A stretch of DNA of 64,000 nucleotides from Leucogyrophana mollusca (lineage: Eukaryota > Basidiomycota > Agaricomycetes > Boletales), in NCBI GenBank assembly GCA_021014945.1, contig MU266337.1:1-64000 (forward strand). Reading direction: 5' to 3'. The position numbers and the translations under genes are program-made. The first letter of the stretch is position 1, and every line of letters starts with the position of its first letter. Below are positions 1-11,800 of this stretch, one piece after another. The notes under the pieces are model-generated. The model ran no database searches, was not told the origin of the DNA, and was given only the letters and a program-made list of their open reading frames with translations.

Positions 1-55
1 ATACAGTGTGGGGTGCAAAAGAAACTAGGGGAAAAGGTGAAGAATTGGTGAAATA

Positions 56-88
56 CTCGAGCTCACTGTCGAGAACAGTGAGCTCGAG
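56..88. repeat. Perfect hairpin, 14-bp arms
   Basis: Positions 56-69 and 75-88 are exact reverse complements around a 5-nt loop. The arms contain XhoI- and SacI-like palindromes (CTCGAG, GAGCTC). No gene is seen around it. It could be a transposon end, a remnant of a small inverted-repeat element, or a fold in a non-coding transcript. Nothing in the sequence decides between these. Confidence 0.85.
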
Positions 89-235
89 CCTCCCGACAAC
101 GCTCGGGAAAATGCGCGCGGCATCTTACCGTATTTGGCATGGTCTTACCATATCGAGGGAAGGTACTTACCTCGCACAAGTATCTAGCATATTTGGGGCC
201 AGAGTTAATGCTGGTGTTGGGTATTTCGGCAAGTA

Positions 236-284
236 AGCCTTATAATACTGGCCGAGACACGTGCTCGGCCAGTATTATAAGGCT
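236..284. repeat. Perfect hairpin, 21-bp arms
   Basis: Positions 236-256 and 264-284 are exact reverse complements separated by a 7-nt loop containing CACGTG. The arms are A/T-rich outside and G/C-rich inside. It lies 150 bp from another perfect hairpin (56-88) and just left of the large direct repeat. The cluster suggests remains of a small inverted-repeat element, which is an inference. Positions 306-321 next to it hold a short GTAT microsatellite. Confidence 0.85.
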
Positions 285-318
285 GACTTATTGGGCAACC
301 CAGGTGATGTATGTATGT

Positions 319-3300
319 ATGTGACGAGTAGGACTTCGCGCGGGAAACGGAAAACAGCTTCCTTCTTGTGCCCACCTTGCCCCACTCACACCTCAGCACG
401 AATCTGATTTGCTTACTTTATGCATAACAGGCAGGTTTCTGTCGACTCGACGTGCGGGCAAAAAGACAGGCCTAGTTTGCATGCAATCGTTGCAATGGGA
501 GGAGACTGATAACTGTGGACTTGGAAATGGAATCGAGTCCCGCTGCCAGGAGACTCTGACTCAAGCCAGGACCCAAGAGGAGGCGCTTGTGCACGAAGCT
601 ACTCGTTTCTTCGACCCGTACAGCGCCCTTGGGGGTGTTCTCGTCAAGCTGCCAGCCTTGAAAATTAGCCTGCTCGACATATGACCGGAATCGCCGTGTC
701 CTCCATGCGTACACATTCTAGCTTACTTGGCGCTCGATTTCCTCGCCTTCGGTTGAGACTAGGACCTGTCCTCGATTTTGATGAACGTCGACAATTTAAC
801 TTGACGCATCCTCATTGCCTGGCCATTTCAATATGTCTATCCCCCAGCTTGCTCAGTTGCTTCTCTGCTTGGACCGCTTGTGAAAGGCATATCAGCACCC
901 CGAATTCACCTTTTTGTCATTGAACCTCGGGTCAACGTTGTCGTGTTCTCGTCGCCTCACTAACATTGTTTCTCTGCCATCCGCCCTCGTCCACAACGCA
1001 CCGCATCCCGTCTTACTTCCCCGCATCGTCACACGTATATCTACTCCTTCGTCACCTGTCTTCAACTCGACGTTTACAGCCTCGACAATGCAGCCACTCG
1101 TATAAATTTGACGTTCGAAATGGGGTATACATGTGTCCTACATGACACAATCCCTCAAGTCCCACAAGTTCTGCCTGAGGACGTCGCCGCACCATTTCCT
1201 TAAACTCCCGAGTCCCCTAGGCACGTAATATATGGACCTTGAAGCCGCGTCGGACGCTTTGAGATGACTGCCGAAGCATCTGGAGGCAGGACACAGGGCC
1301 AGCCGACCCTCACCTGATCACGCTCGAGAAAGGCACACGCTCTGAACCGTCGACCGCACGATCCGCTGAACTGCACCTGAGGCCTCAACGAACATCGAAA
1401 AGATATAAAAACCTCCTGCTGAGACATGCAGCCAGTATTGTCCCAACGGTAGCCATACCCGCCCACGGCGCACTCGCTGCCCACGCTAGTGTCCTCCGCG
1501 TCGTGCAGTACGGGCTGGTGGCAAACATTATCGCAAACCCCCGTTGCGCTTATCACCCTCAGAGACCGATTCAAGCTGCGTATCAAAAATTCAGGAGCTT
1601 TATGGATCCAGTTTTGTATTACAGCCACATTCGCATCCTGGCTCTCTTTGAGCGAATAGATATGACCCTTCGTTACCGTGTTCGCTGTGGTGACTAGGTG
1701 AGAAATCCACCACAAAGGTGTCGGATATCCTACACTGCTCTTACAAGAGCTGTCAGAAATATTGCCAGCGTCCGTAAGTGTCAAGGTTATCCTTCTATTG
1801 AGCTGAAACAACTCCCGAACGTGAACTGCAGGGCTGTTCGACGTAGACCGGGCATCCGGTGGGGATGTACATGCCATCGATGTCGTTTTCATCTCATACC
1901 TGCCGCGATCCGTGCCACACGCAGTCCCCATGGCACGTCGTGCTCAACCGGGTTGCGTTGCTTTGGCAGGTACAAAACGCTGCAAGCTCTCCTGGATCAA
2001 ATTCGAAGCCGGTTGCCTGCGGTTTCTCCTTTGAATTTCAATTCGGAACAGACTTTCCGACAATCGACCTGCAAAGGTCACGGCGCTTGGCCATTCTCGG
2101 GCGGTTAAATACAGGAGCGTCGTAGACTCGTATCGGGCACCACACTTTCGCCTTCCCCGCTATGTACGAACCCGGGGAAGACGCTCACAGCATCGTGAAG
2201 ACCACCTAGCTGCCAGCCCCGCATACAGCATGGCAGGGCACGGTCGCCGTATCATCACTCATGTGAATCCCATCGAAAAGTTCTGGGAGTTCTCCTCATA
2301 TCCGAGCTCTCTGCTCTCCTGCGTCAGCTCGCACGGTGTGCAGAAAAAGGCCGCAAGACAATCATTGCACAGGTTGCCTTCGATATGACGGTGTGCCCGA
2401 AGGGCCCCACGGGTGCCCAGCTGATAAACGGCGCATTAGAAGCGATAATATACCAACGCGGACTACACTGCACACCTGTAAGACCCAGCCAAGCCCACAG
2501 CATACCGTCAACCCGAAGTGAAAACAACAGTCCGAGTTGCACACGCCACCATGCTCGGGATCACCAGAGCTCTGTCTTGGAGGTAGTCGAGCCTCCGTTT
2601 ATTCTTCCCATACGACATACACGGGCGGGAGCACGAAAAGAAACCTGTGGCAATTCAGCCACGGCCTGCCGACAAAGAGCGACTTAAAGGTGCCTGCATC
2701 CCCGAAGCAGCTAAAGAGTCCGTACCTCCAATGGTTCCCTGTTGAGCGCTGCGCACGAGACCCGTCGCCTCGCTCGCGATTTTGGCTGTTCACGTATGAA
2801 TCCATACCGCGCTGGGGTTGCAGCTGCTCTTCCTGCGGGCCGTGACGCAACGGCGACCGCACAGCACCGGATCAGCCGATGGCCGAGCTCAGGAGGTGCG
2901 AGTAACATGACGGTCAGCATAATCTCTTTGTTCCGCTGGTTTCCCAACAGGGGCAATAGCCCCATAGACTAAAAGGGGGCCAATTGTCGATCGACGTCGA
3001 TCACTTGAATGAACATATAGAAACAAGTCAAGTTAATTGAGGAAATTTACGCTGACTAAGCTAAATCTTGTAAACCTCTGCCACCCTGAGCGAGCGAGAC
3101 CTACACCAGATAGACATCATGTCCAGCGATATCCGTGCCTGTGATTGATGGAAGCCCCCGGCGATGTGGGCCGAACCTGGAAGATGAACAAGCAAGCAAG
3201 ATGGCGGAGTGAGAACGAGGACGAGCGGTCCAAGTGGCGAGATAATACGCATATATGCTGACACCCACCGATCAACGCTCTTCGACTGCTCATACAGCTC

Positions 3301-3732
3301 CTGCTCGCCCATCTCGCCTTCAATATTCTGCTCAGCAGGTGCAGGTCCCCGATGCCTGCATACCACCATAAAAAATCGGACATGCTGGCACTCGAAAGAC
3401 ATTCACGATTTCCGCGCCAGCCTCACCCTCCTTCGCAAAACGCCCCGGGATCTCGACCGCCCACGCGTACGAATAGAATTTCGACGCGGACTGCTCGATG
3501 GTGAGGAGGTCTGTGATGGTGTGTCAGGTGGATGTGAGCGGGATGTATGGCTGGTCTGGAGCTGGAGAAAAGACTAGCTGCTCGTCTATCGACGCCGAGA
3601 CGAGCGTTGTGAGGATTAATGGGAGGAAAAGGCTAAGAAGACGCATGACAAATGATAGTTATAGGCTGACATTGCGGCGACTTGCGAGAAGCTGGAGGAA
3701 GTTGGTTCGGATGAAGACCGGAAATTGCCGAC
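319..3732. repeat. Large direct repeat, copy A
   Basis: This segment aligns collinearly and in the same orientation with 13378-16644. Landmarks recur in the same order: the TTGTGCCCACCTTGCCCC stretch (near 366 and 13424), the AACTCGACRTTT stretch (near 1063 and 14225), the GACAATCGACCTGCAAAGG stretch (near 2058 and 14946) and the final GACCGGAAATTGCCGAC (near 3716 and 16627). By eye, identity is roughly 85-90% in the flanks and about 98% between about 2040 and 2560. Copy A carries about 250 bp (1196-1450) missing from copy B and lacks about 70 bp present in B (around 13444-13513). Open frames exist on both strands (for example 1200-1931 minus, 243 codons), but none was recognised. I saw no transposase or terminal inverted repeats. 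Confidence 0.85.
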
Positions 3733-3962
3733 ATCTCATTGAGCTCGGGAACTACCAGCACTCGACCCGACCACTAGTACTGGGGTCATTCGCCAGCAGT
3801 CGCGATCATTTCTGTTTGTTTTTGACTTCTAGGATGCGCCTCAGACATTCCTGCTGTAGGTCCTGGGAGCTTAGTCGGATCCTTATAACCCTGTGTTGAC
3901 CCCACGTATGCCCTCGCTCGTTCTAAAGATCTCCACAATGGCCGCAATGCGCCTTACATCGC

Positions 3963-4558
3963 TCATCTGATCGTTAGGAACCCGTCCCATCGAGCGCCAC
4001 TCGCAAGCGGAGAGGTGGTGGCAGGTGTCGCCTCTGTGCATCGCTTCAGCCGCGGTTCATGCTTCTCCGTCACCGGCTTGAATTCATCGAAAACAGCGTC
4101 GTCAGGGCGTTTCCTCAGTGTGTCCACCACCATCTTCATCCCTGTCGCCGGAAGCGAGAAGTGCGCTGTCCTACCCACGCGAAAGCGCCATCGGCTTCTT
4201 CGCCAGACGCCAGTTATGCAAATGCGACGTGGTGCACTAGTAAGTGACTATTTGTTATGCCGGGCGAAGATGTGGTCCTTTCCCTTCAAGCATTGTTCTC
4301 CGTCAACTGTCAGACACCGAGATGCGTCACTTCGCGCGTGGCCGTCGAGATACCGGAGGCAGACCCACACCACTGGCAGGACCCAGATGAAAGACTCCAC
4401 TTCGTATCGATGTAGGTGCTTGGTTTTCCCGGCGAGACCTTCTGCAGGAAGCAAACTCCCCGTACCCGTACGCTGGGTCTTGCATTGGTCCCGGAAGTGA
4501 AGAGACTGAGGTCCGTTAGAACCTCCGCCGATCGGCGGGATGCGGCCCTGTAATACAT
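3963..4558 (-). pseudogene. FunK1-type protein kinase, C-terminal fragment
   Basis: On the minus strand at 4454-4248 the translation contains GKTKHLHRYEVESFIWVLP followed by VWVCLRYLDGHARSD. This closely resembles the block near the end of fungal FunK1 kinase domains (pattern H-L-Y-R-H-D-L-E-S-F-x-W-V-L). A second open segment (4178-3963) contains DDAVFDEFKPVTEKH, compatible with the helical tail of such proteins. I could not find the catalytic HRD loop or an N-terminal half upstream (4560-5860). It is therefore most likely a truncated remnant. The family is multicopy in Agaricomycetes and often sits in repeat-rich regions, as here. An intron may lie between the two segments. Confidence 0.5.
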
Positions 4559-4559
4559 C

Positions 4560-5859
4560 AGGTCGCTGGTGCTGATATCCCGATGATGGATGCCTCCCTT
4601 CCGTTACCCTACAGGCAGTGTCAGCAAAGAAGGGCCATGCGGACCCGAATTCGGCGTCGGATAGCTTGATGGTAGGTGAGAGCCTTTGGGAAAGAGGGCG
4701 TAGTGTCTGTCCTTCTCAGTGCCTCGTGGTTTCCTGGGTGCGGCTGTGGGGTTCTCGGACTTGCGGCAGAAGAGCAGCTGGGGCATGTTGCTGAACCGCA
4801 GAGGTCGGGGTTCAAACACAACTTGGTGGACTCAACTTCTCTCCAAAGACCAGCTCTTTTGTTATTCCGAGGTTGGCTCACCGAGCCCGTTCCGTTCATA
4901 GCCCTCGATCGCAGTCGCACCAGTACCACCCCCGAATGGGAGCTCGCAGACCCGCAAATAAAAACCCCCTCACCACGAAGCTCATCCTACATGTACGTAC
5001 ATAATGTCAATGCATGACCTCTTCTCTCATCCCGAATCCACTTGTGAATACGACCTCTTGGGGCCTGTGATTGGCCTTGCATACACCAATTGTTCAAGCT
5101 CTCTGCGAAGGCTAAGCAGGTCGGTCGTTCTAATGTGCGACTTCCCCGACTGGCGAGCATCGGTTCCTCCAGCAAGACAACTTCCGTCATCATAGGCGTC
5201 CCCGCCGACGAACAACACGCAGTTGGAAGTGACGCTGTGGCGAGAGTCGACGCCGTCCCTTCCCTGCCAGTGCGCTTCTGGTGCTCGGATGGTAGGGCGT
5301 GACCCTCCTCGCGTCGCCGAAGCACACTCGACAATGACTGCCTTCGGTGGTGCAGCACCTCACAATGATCCCAATCCTTCCGTTCACAATCATAGCCGCC
5401 TATCTCCAGCGCCTAATCCCGCTGCTTCAATTCCAATCCCGGCTCCTGCGGCGTGACGCCTTGTGCTCAAAACTCATTTTTCCTTAAGATGTCTCCGCTA
5501 CGGCCACTCCAAGGCAACAGCAGCCAAGATTCCAACTGCCACCCCTGGCCGAAGTCAGCGATGGGTATGTAGGGGTCTGCTCGTGGTTTTATCCGCCATG
5601 TCTCGGAAACCACTCTACCTAGCAACACAATACGAGACAGCGTGTCCCCGCAAATCAAACCTTTTCCTTCATCGCGATTCACACCTTCGTCACCGCACAT
5701 CAAACCTCCGTCAGCGCAAACCAGGCCATCATCATCGTAAATCAGAACTTCGCCACCATAGTGAACTCTTCAACCTACAGTCACAGGGCTTTTAACGTAA
5801 AGGGGGGAATTAAAGTCCAATTCGGAGTCTCGTACAAAATAAGGACGGTAATGGAGAAC
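4560..5859. other. Region without a recognisable gene
   Basis: Only short overlapping open frames on both strands are seen, none with a recognisable domain. A plus-strand stretch near 5128-5190 faintly recalls a P-loop region but lacks a Walker A motif. The segment separates the FunK1-like fragment from the stop codon of the NACHT-WD40 gene. Confidence 0.5.
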
Positions 5860-8800
5860 CTACACCTGCGAACTTGAAGCCAGAATCTTCACCGGCTCAT
5901 GTGTATTTCGTAGTAGTGTGTCCTCCATGTATGCGACAGCTCGACGAAATTTAACCTCATCACGATTGTCATAGATCCGCACACCTCCCTCCCTCCACCC
6001 TTGCGCAACCTGAGGAACCGTCAGGTAGTCCGACATATCCAGGACTATAGGTGCGCTGGCCTCGTACGTTGCACGCCCGAGAACCAAACGACCATGCCGA
6101 CGCGCTGTCAAAAGCTTCACCCGCCGCATTTCGTCAGGTATCCAAAGTAGCCGCTGCCCGTCTTTTCCCATGAGCCACCCATCGTTCCCGATGGGAGACC
6201 GATGAAGGGCAGGAAACAAAGAGTCGCGCGGGAAACTGGAGCTCGATACCAGTCGTTCTTGGGTGAGATGTGGGAGTTCTCCAAGGTGCCAGACGCAGAT
6301 ATCGCCATTTGTGAATAGGGCGATAAGTCGACTGCAGTCTGGACTAAGGAGTACCGAGCCTGTATGTTCTCCCCCAAATTCGGAATACGGTGATGTGAGC
6401 CGGCACATGCACGATCCATCGCTCACATCAGTTATCTCAGCTGAATATAAGCTTTCGATGTGATGGTACCGCCATTGTGCAAGATAACGACTATCTGATG
6501 AGAAGATAGTAGCACTATCGCTCCATTGCAGGTCGAAACTTTTGTGAATTTGAGTCAATAACGTAGCGGTGTCCACGAGATAAAGTGCATTGTTGATAAG
6601 CACCTGAGAGCCGTCGGGGGATAGTAACACATTGGAGTGTGGCCGTCGCCCTGCGAGGGCAGTGTCGCACAGTGACGGACTCGCGCTCGTGTCCCATACT
6701 CGTAAGTCATCTCGCCCAATTAAAAGGCCCTTTGCATGACTGCCAAGGAAGGCGGCTGATTTAAAGCCACCCGATTCAGAGTCGCCCGCATTTAAACGGT
6801 CACCAGAGTAGATCGTCACGAGATCGTCGTCAACAAGCCCCCATATCCAGGCACTTGTTGGACTGACGCAGATGACATGATTAGCCAGTGGCGAGAATGC
6901 GAGATAAACGATGTTGCCAAGGTGCTTCGAAGAATGCTCCATGATAGTGCCTGTGGCCTTGTCCCAGACTTGCACGGTACCTCCTCTGATTACCCAGGCA
7001 ATTTTCCGCCCGTCGTTGGAAAAGGTAGGAACGGTGATCGATGAGTCACGGATGGCCGCTAGATCCAGCTGATGAGCACCGGTTTCCATATTGAAAAGGC
7101 CAAGTGTGTGATCCTGGTGGGCGAAAGCACTGGTCTTGCCATCCGAAGAGTGTGCAATCACAGGTGAATCCTGCGTCCGACGCAGCCGGGTGGGGGTAGG
7201 TTGTAGTGCGGTGGGGGCTGTATGGAAGGTGTTCAGGATGGTGCAAAAGGCGGCATAACTGTCACGTACGGTGTTCTGGTGAAAAGGGTACTTGCACGCC
7301 TGTGCTGAGTTCGATAGCTACTCCTCCGCCAGATTCATCGAAAAAAACAGCTTGCGCTTCGTCTGAGGACATTACAGCACGTTCCACCCCTCCGGCAACA
7401 CCGAGAACACCAGATATCGACAGCAGTAGTGAACCGGTATCCACTTCGAATAGCTTTAAATCGTTTATGGTGGTATAACGATTTGGAGCCTGGAGCACAA
7501 GGAGCCGACATCTGCTCTCTGAGTTCACGAATGCAACTAGCGATGAACTGGCCATGGGAAATGACGATTGCTTTTTCCAAGCAAGACACCGCCCCTGCAT
7601 ATCCCACACGTAAATCATGTAGGGAGTCCATGCCGCAAGCCACAACCCGTCGTTGGAGAACACAAGCTCGGTGATTTTGTTGTCACCCCACAATTCTGGG
7701 TTCGTGGGGCAGACCAACGAAAGTTCACATTGGCCAAAGATTTGAATGAGGTTTATATGGCGAACAGCGACGAAACTGTCCTTGATTGGAGACCAGACCA
7801 CCTTGACCACTGAGCCGTTTGAATTCGAAGCCGACGTTTTGAGGATTTGACCCGTGACGCCATCCAGTAGCCCTGTATTTCCGGATCCCGATACACAAGT
7901 GATTTGGGTGGCATCCTTCGAGAGCTCTGCCCAACGCCAACGGTTGTCAGGCAGATCACATGGCGTCGACTGTGATGTCATGATGTCCACCATCCCAAGG
8001 CCACCCTCGTTCAGGTATACAGCCCTTCTTCCGTCAGCACACAGGTATAAAGCTTTGATGAACTTGGTGGACACCACATTTTGAGTGGTGCAAAGTTGAC
8101 GACCTGAAGCTACATCCCAGAGATGCATCCTGCCGTCATCCGAGGCAGCGACCACGCAAGTATTGTTTAGCGAGATGGCAAGTGACACCATGGTATGGCC
8201 TACTCCACACAGCCTCTGCCTGAGTTTGCCGGTGCTAGGATTCCAGACCAAAAGGTCGTCGCCTGAAGACGCAGTGGCAACAAAAGTGCCGTCCGGCGAA
8301 AAAGAAACAGGGTGCTTTGCGTCTTCCATCACAAAGGACATACACGGCCATGTGGCAGCACTTGAGGCCATTGTACCGTCGCTCATAGTTACAAGGGCAT
8401 GTTCGCCGGTGGGGGACAGTTGGAGGTGCTTCATAGATGGAGGCTGCCGGTTAATGGGTATTGCCAATGATGCAATGTCCCATACAGTCACCGAGGTCGC
8501 GACCCACATAGGTGAGCGGAACATAATCCTTTGCCTGCTAACTCTGTGAATGGTGCCACGTATGGGAAGCTGGAGGGTAGCAATATGTGTCATTGTCTCC
8601 ATGTCCCAGATTTCAAAGGTTGTTTCCGAACATGACATAGCAAGAAACAGAAGACCGTCGATAGACCAAAACACAGAATCGGAACCGTTCTGCGTTCGCC
8701 TTGACATCAACTGCTTGCCGGTGTTAGCGCTGTATATGTCAATGACGGACATCGGCTCCAGAGGGCCGGGGCCCACGTACGCCTTAGCTCTTGCTGCCAG

Positions 8801-11800
8801 CCACTGCCCACAAGGAGACATGAGGACATCGAGGTGTTCGGGGATGGGGATACCAACAAGGGCACCAGTCTCGGTGCTAAACACTCTGATCTCTCCCCCG
8901 ACGAGCTGGCATGCGACCCTTCGCACTTGACTGTGAGCTGGGAATGATGCCCGCCGAAGACCAATTGATCGAGCGTATGCCGGGGTGTTATCCATTCCGG
9001 TAAGCGCATCCAATATTGAGTAGGTTTCCGCCCCCCGCATGCGCGTCAAAATGTATCGACCATGAAACGACGCTTGTTGGACTTGATAGCTCGTAACTAA
9101 TTCCCAAGTGAGGTAGCTCCGGACCTCAAGACGGTCCTCATGACCTCCCACACATAGGAGAACGACACAGTCACCAACGAAATGGATGCGCCTCGCCTTG
9201 GGAAATCCCTCGTGACTCCGAAATGGGCCACCCACAGCTCTGTACTCCACGGTGTCCCATACGAAAATAACACCATCCAAGTCTACAGAAGCCACTTTTG
9301 TGCCATCGTCTGAGAAGGATGTGCCACAGATGGTTGATCGATGGCCAATCAAAGGCACCCCAGTCGGACTACATGTGTTGAGATCCCATATTTGCAAGGT
9401 CGTGTAGTCATCGACCCATGTGAAACGAGAAACATTGGGTGAAGTTGCGGGGTAGCGGAACCCGTGACGCACAGGGAGGGTGAGCAAGGGTGACGGGGAT
9501 TCAGGAAGATCGGTAAGCATCCTAGGGATGTGCTTCAGCATGGGAGCAAATTGTTTGAAGATGGAGCTGTGGCGAGAGGTGAACGGGATTGCGGATGCGT
9601 ATATGTGCGCGGCACTGCGCCAAATAGGCTCATAGAACTGCCGCACGAATCGACTGGCATCCTCGAGCAACAGGAGTACTTCATCGGACTGCGAGTGGCG
9701 CTAGACACAGAACGTGAGCAAAAGGAAGAGTCTAACGTCCATGTCAGCCACTATACCTGAAACCAGGGCATAATCCGGTCAAGAGTAATCAGAATACCAC
9801 TCGCGTCACCCCGCAAGCTCATCACCTCGAACCAATGCAGCAGGTGAGTCGACAACCAGTCCTTCGCCTCCTGAAACAACTCCTGGTGCTCAGTGGCAAC
9901 GTCGGCCAGATGGAGATGCCAGTACAGGCACCCGTATCGAACGTGCTCAGGCACATTTTCCTGCAGACGTTGGGGAAGATCTTCGACGTCCTGGTTCATC
10001 TTCGTGGGATCATTGATACCGCAGATGTCGCGCTTTAGCACGCACATTGCGTCGAAGCAGCGAGAAGCCATGAACCGACTGAATAGCTCCTTGTCGATGT
10101 AAAAGCGAGAGTCGGTACAACGTGTCTGTGATGTGAAGAAATCAAACATGGATGCATGAAGTACTCGTACTAAGCCATCATCTTTGCGCAACATGGATCC
10201 AAGCCGTGCAATGATAGAGCTGCAGGTCGTGAGCTCAAGCCGCGAGCCATCCGGCAGCAAAATGGGACCTTGTAAAACCCTGACGTTGAGCCCAAGAAGC
10301 AGATCCAATCCTTGCTGGGTCAAAGGCGTTTTAGCGGTCACAATAGCGCCGATGATGTTACGCAAGTTGGATGTGCTGACGGATGAGGGCAAGTTTGTGG
10401 AGGCTTGCTTCAAGATACCTGTATATAAGGCATCGAGAGCATCTCCCCGCCCACTCAGGTGAACTCTGGCAGAGGAGACCATATAGTGCAGGGCAACCAT
10501 TGGATCGTCGCTCCGGAGGATAAAATCACAAGCTACTGAGGCCCAGATGAATAACCCGTCGGCATGACGTGCCAGCTCAGCCTTCGTCTCAGGCTCCAAC
10601 CAGTCTGATGGAAGGGCATGACGATCTGCGACCTCCAGCATCTGAGCGGAGATGTAGCTAAGGATGTCCCTTGCCGTGCCATCGACACCGTCTATGGATT
10701 TCGACAGGCAGCCGCGCTCCAGGAGAGATCGGATATCTACCTCATGTCGGCTGACGAGAAATAGCTTGACGAAACGCGGGAAATTCGCCATCTCCTCCCT
10801 TATGGCCCCCAAGATATCTTGACGGTCTCGCTCACCACCACATTCATCCAGCGCGTCGAGAACGATTACGATGAGACCAGAGAACGCAATCTGGCTCATA
10901 GGTTCAATGATATACTTCTGTAGCTGCTCCCGTGGAGAGAATTGCATCATCTTCCCATGCGCTTTCACTGCAGCAAGAATATGGTCCTTGAGGGTGCTGG
11001 AGAAGGACGCGAGCTGGTATGCGATGCTGCCAAAAAGAAACGCGGGCCCATTCCGACCGTCGACGTCGCGATTGAATCGAAAGCTCGCGCCTAAACGTCC
11101 GACTTTGGCAAAACGCGCAGCGACCGTGTTTGCGATAGTCGATTTCCCGGTGCCAGCAACACCGTGCAGCCAGAAGGCCTGCTTTTCGCTCGGGTCCGCA
11201 ACCCATGCCATGATATCGGAAAGAAGCCCCTGCCGAGTATTTGGCAGGCAGATGCGGTTGATGTCGCAACGCACCCCAGCGAGGTCGGTCCCAGGAAGAT
11301 TTTCCAAGAGCATCGTTCGTTCTAACAGTGGGAGTCAGAGAGAACAAGGGGTTCGATGTGAGCGACATCACGCACCTAGGTCTTTTATGTCTTGCGATAG
11401 GGTAGACAGCTCAACGATGCCTTGCCGGATGTCCTTGAATATTCTCAGAGCGACCAACTCAGACCTCGATTTAAATTGTTCCTTGAGCTCCTTGAAGGCT
11501 ACGTTGTATTGTTCGATAGCCGAGTCCGTAGACGGGCTCATAGAGTCTCTTAGCGCTCGCTCTGCGACACCCTTGATTTAGTATTCGTGTATGAAGCAGA
11601 GACACAAGCGAACTGACTAGCAAACCCCTTTCCGCAGTATTCCCTGACGAACAATGCACACTCGTATATTTGCTGCATCATCTCGGAGACAATGCGGACC
11701 TGGCACTCTTCAATAACAGGCTCCGCGTCATGCAGGAAAGACAACATGTCTGCCGTTGTGGACCAAAGCTGCTGAACCTTTTGATCGCGGTCCATTTGAG

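Noticed and set aside
1698..2108. Plus-strand frame that stays open in both repeat copies
   Set aside because: It is conserved only as far as the DNA is; an overlapping minus frame is equally open, and neither has a recognisable domain.
319..3732. Repeat as an LTR or DNA transposon
   Set aside because: No reverse transcriptase, integrase or transposase motif and no terminal inverted repeats at the copy ends; segmental duplication fits better.
5004..5302. Possible dynamin- or P-loop-like piece on the plus strand
   Set aside because: Only a loose resemblance (VRLPRLASIGSSS); no G-K-S/T motif and no continuation in any frame.
10871..11581. 236-codon plus-strand open frame
   Set aside because: It lies antisense to the NACHT exon, which has clear Walker motifs; it is a shadow of that coding sequence.
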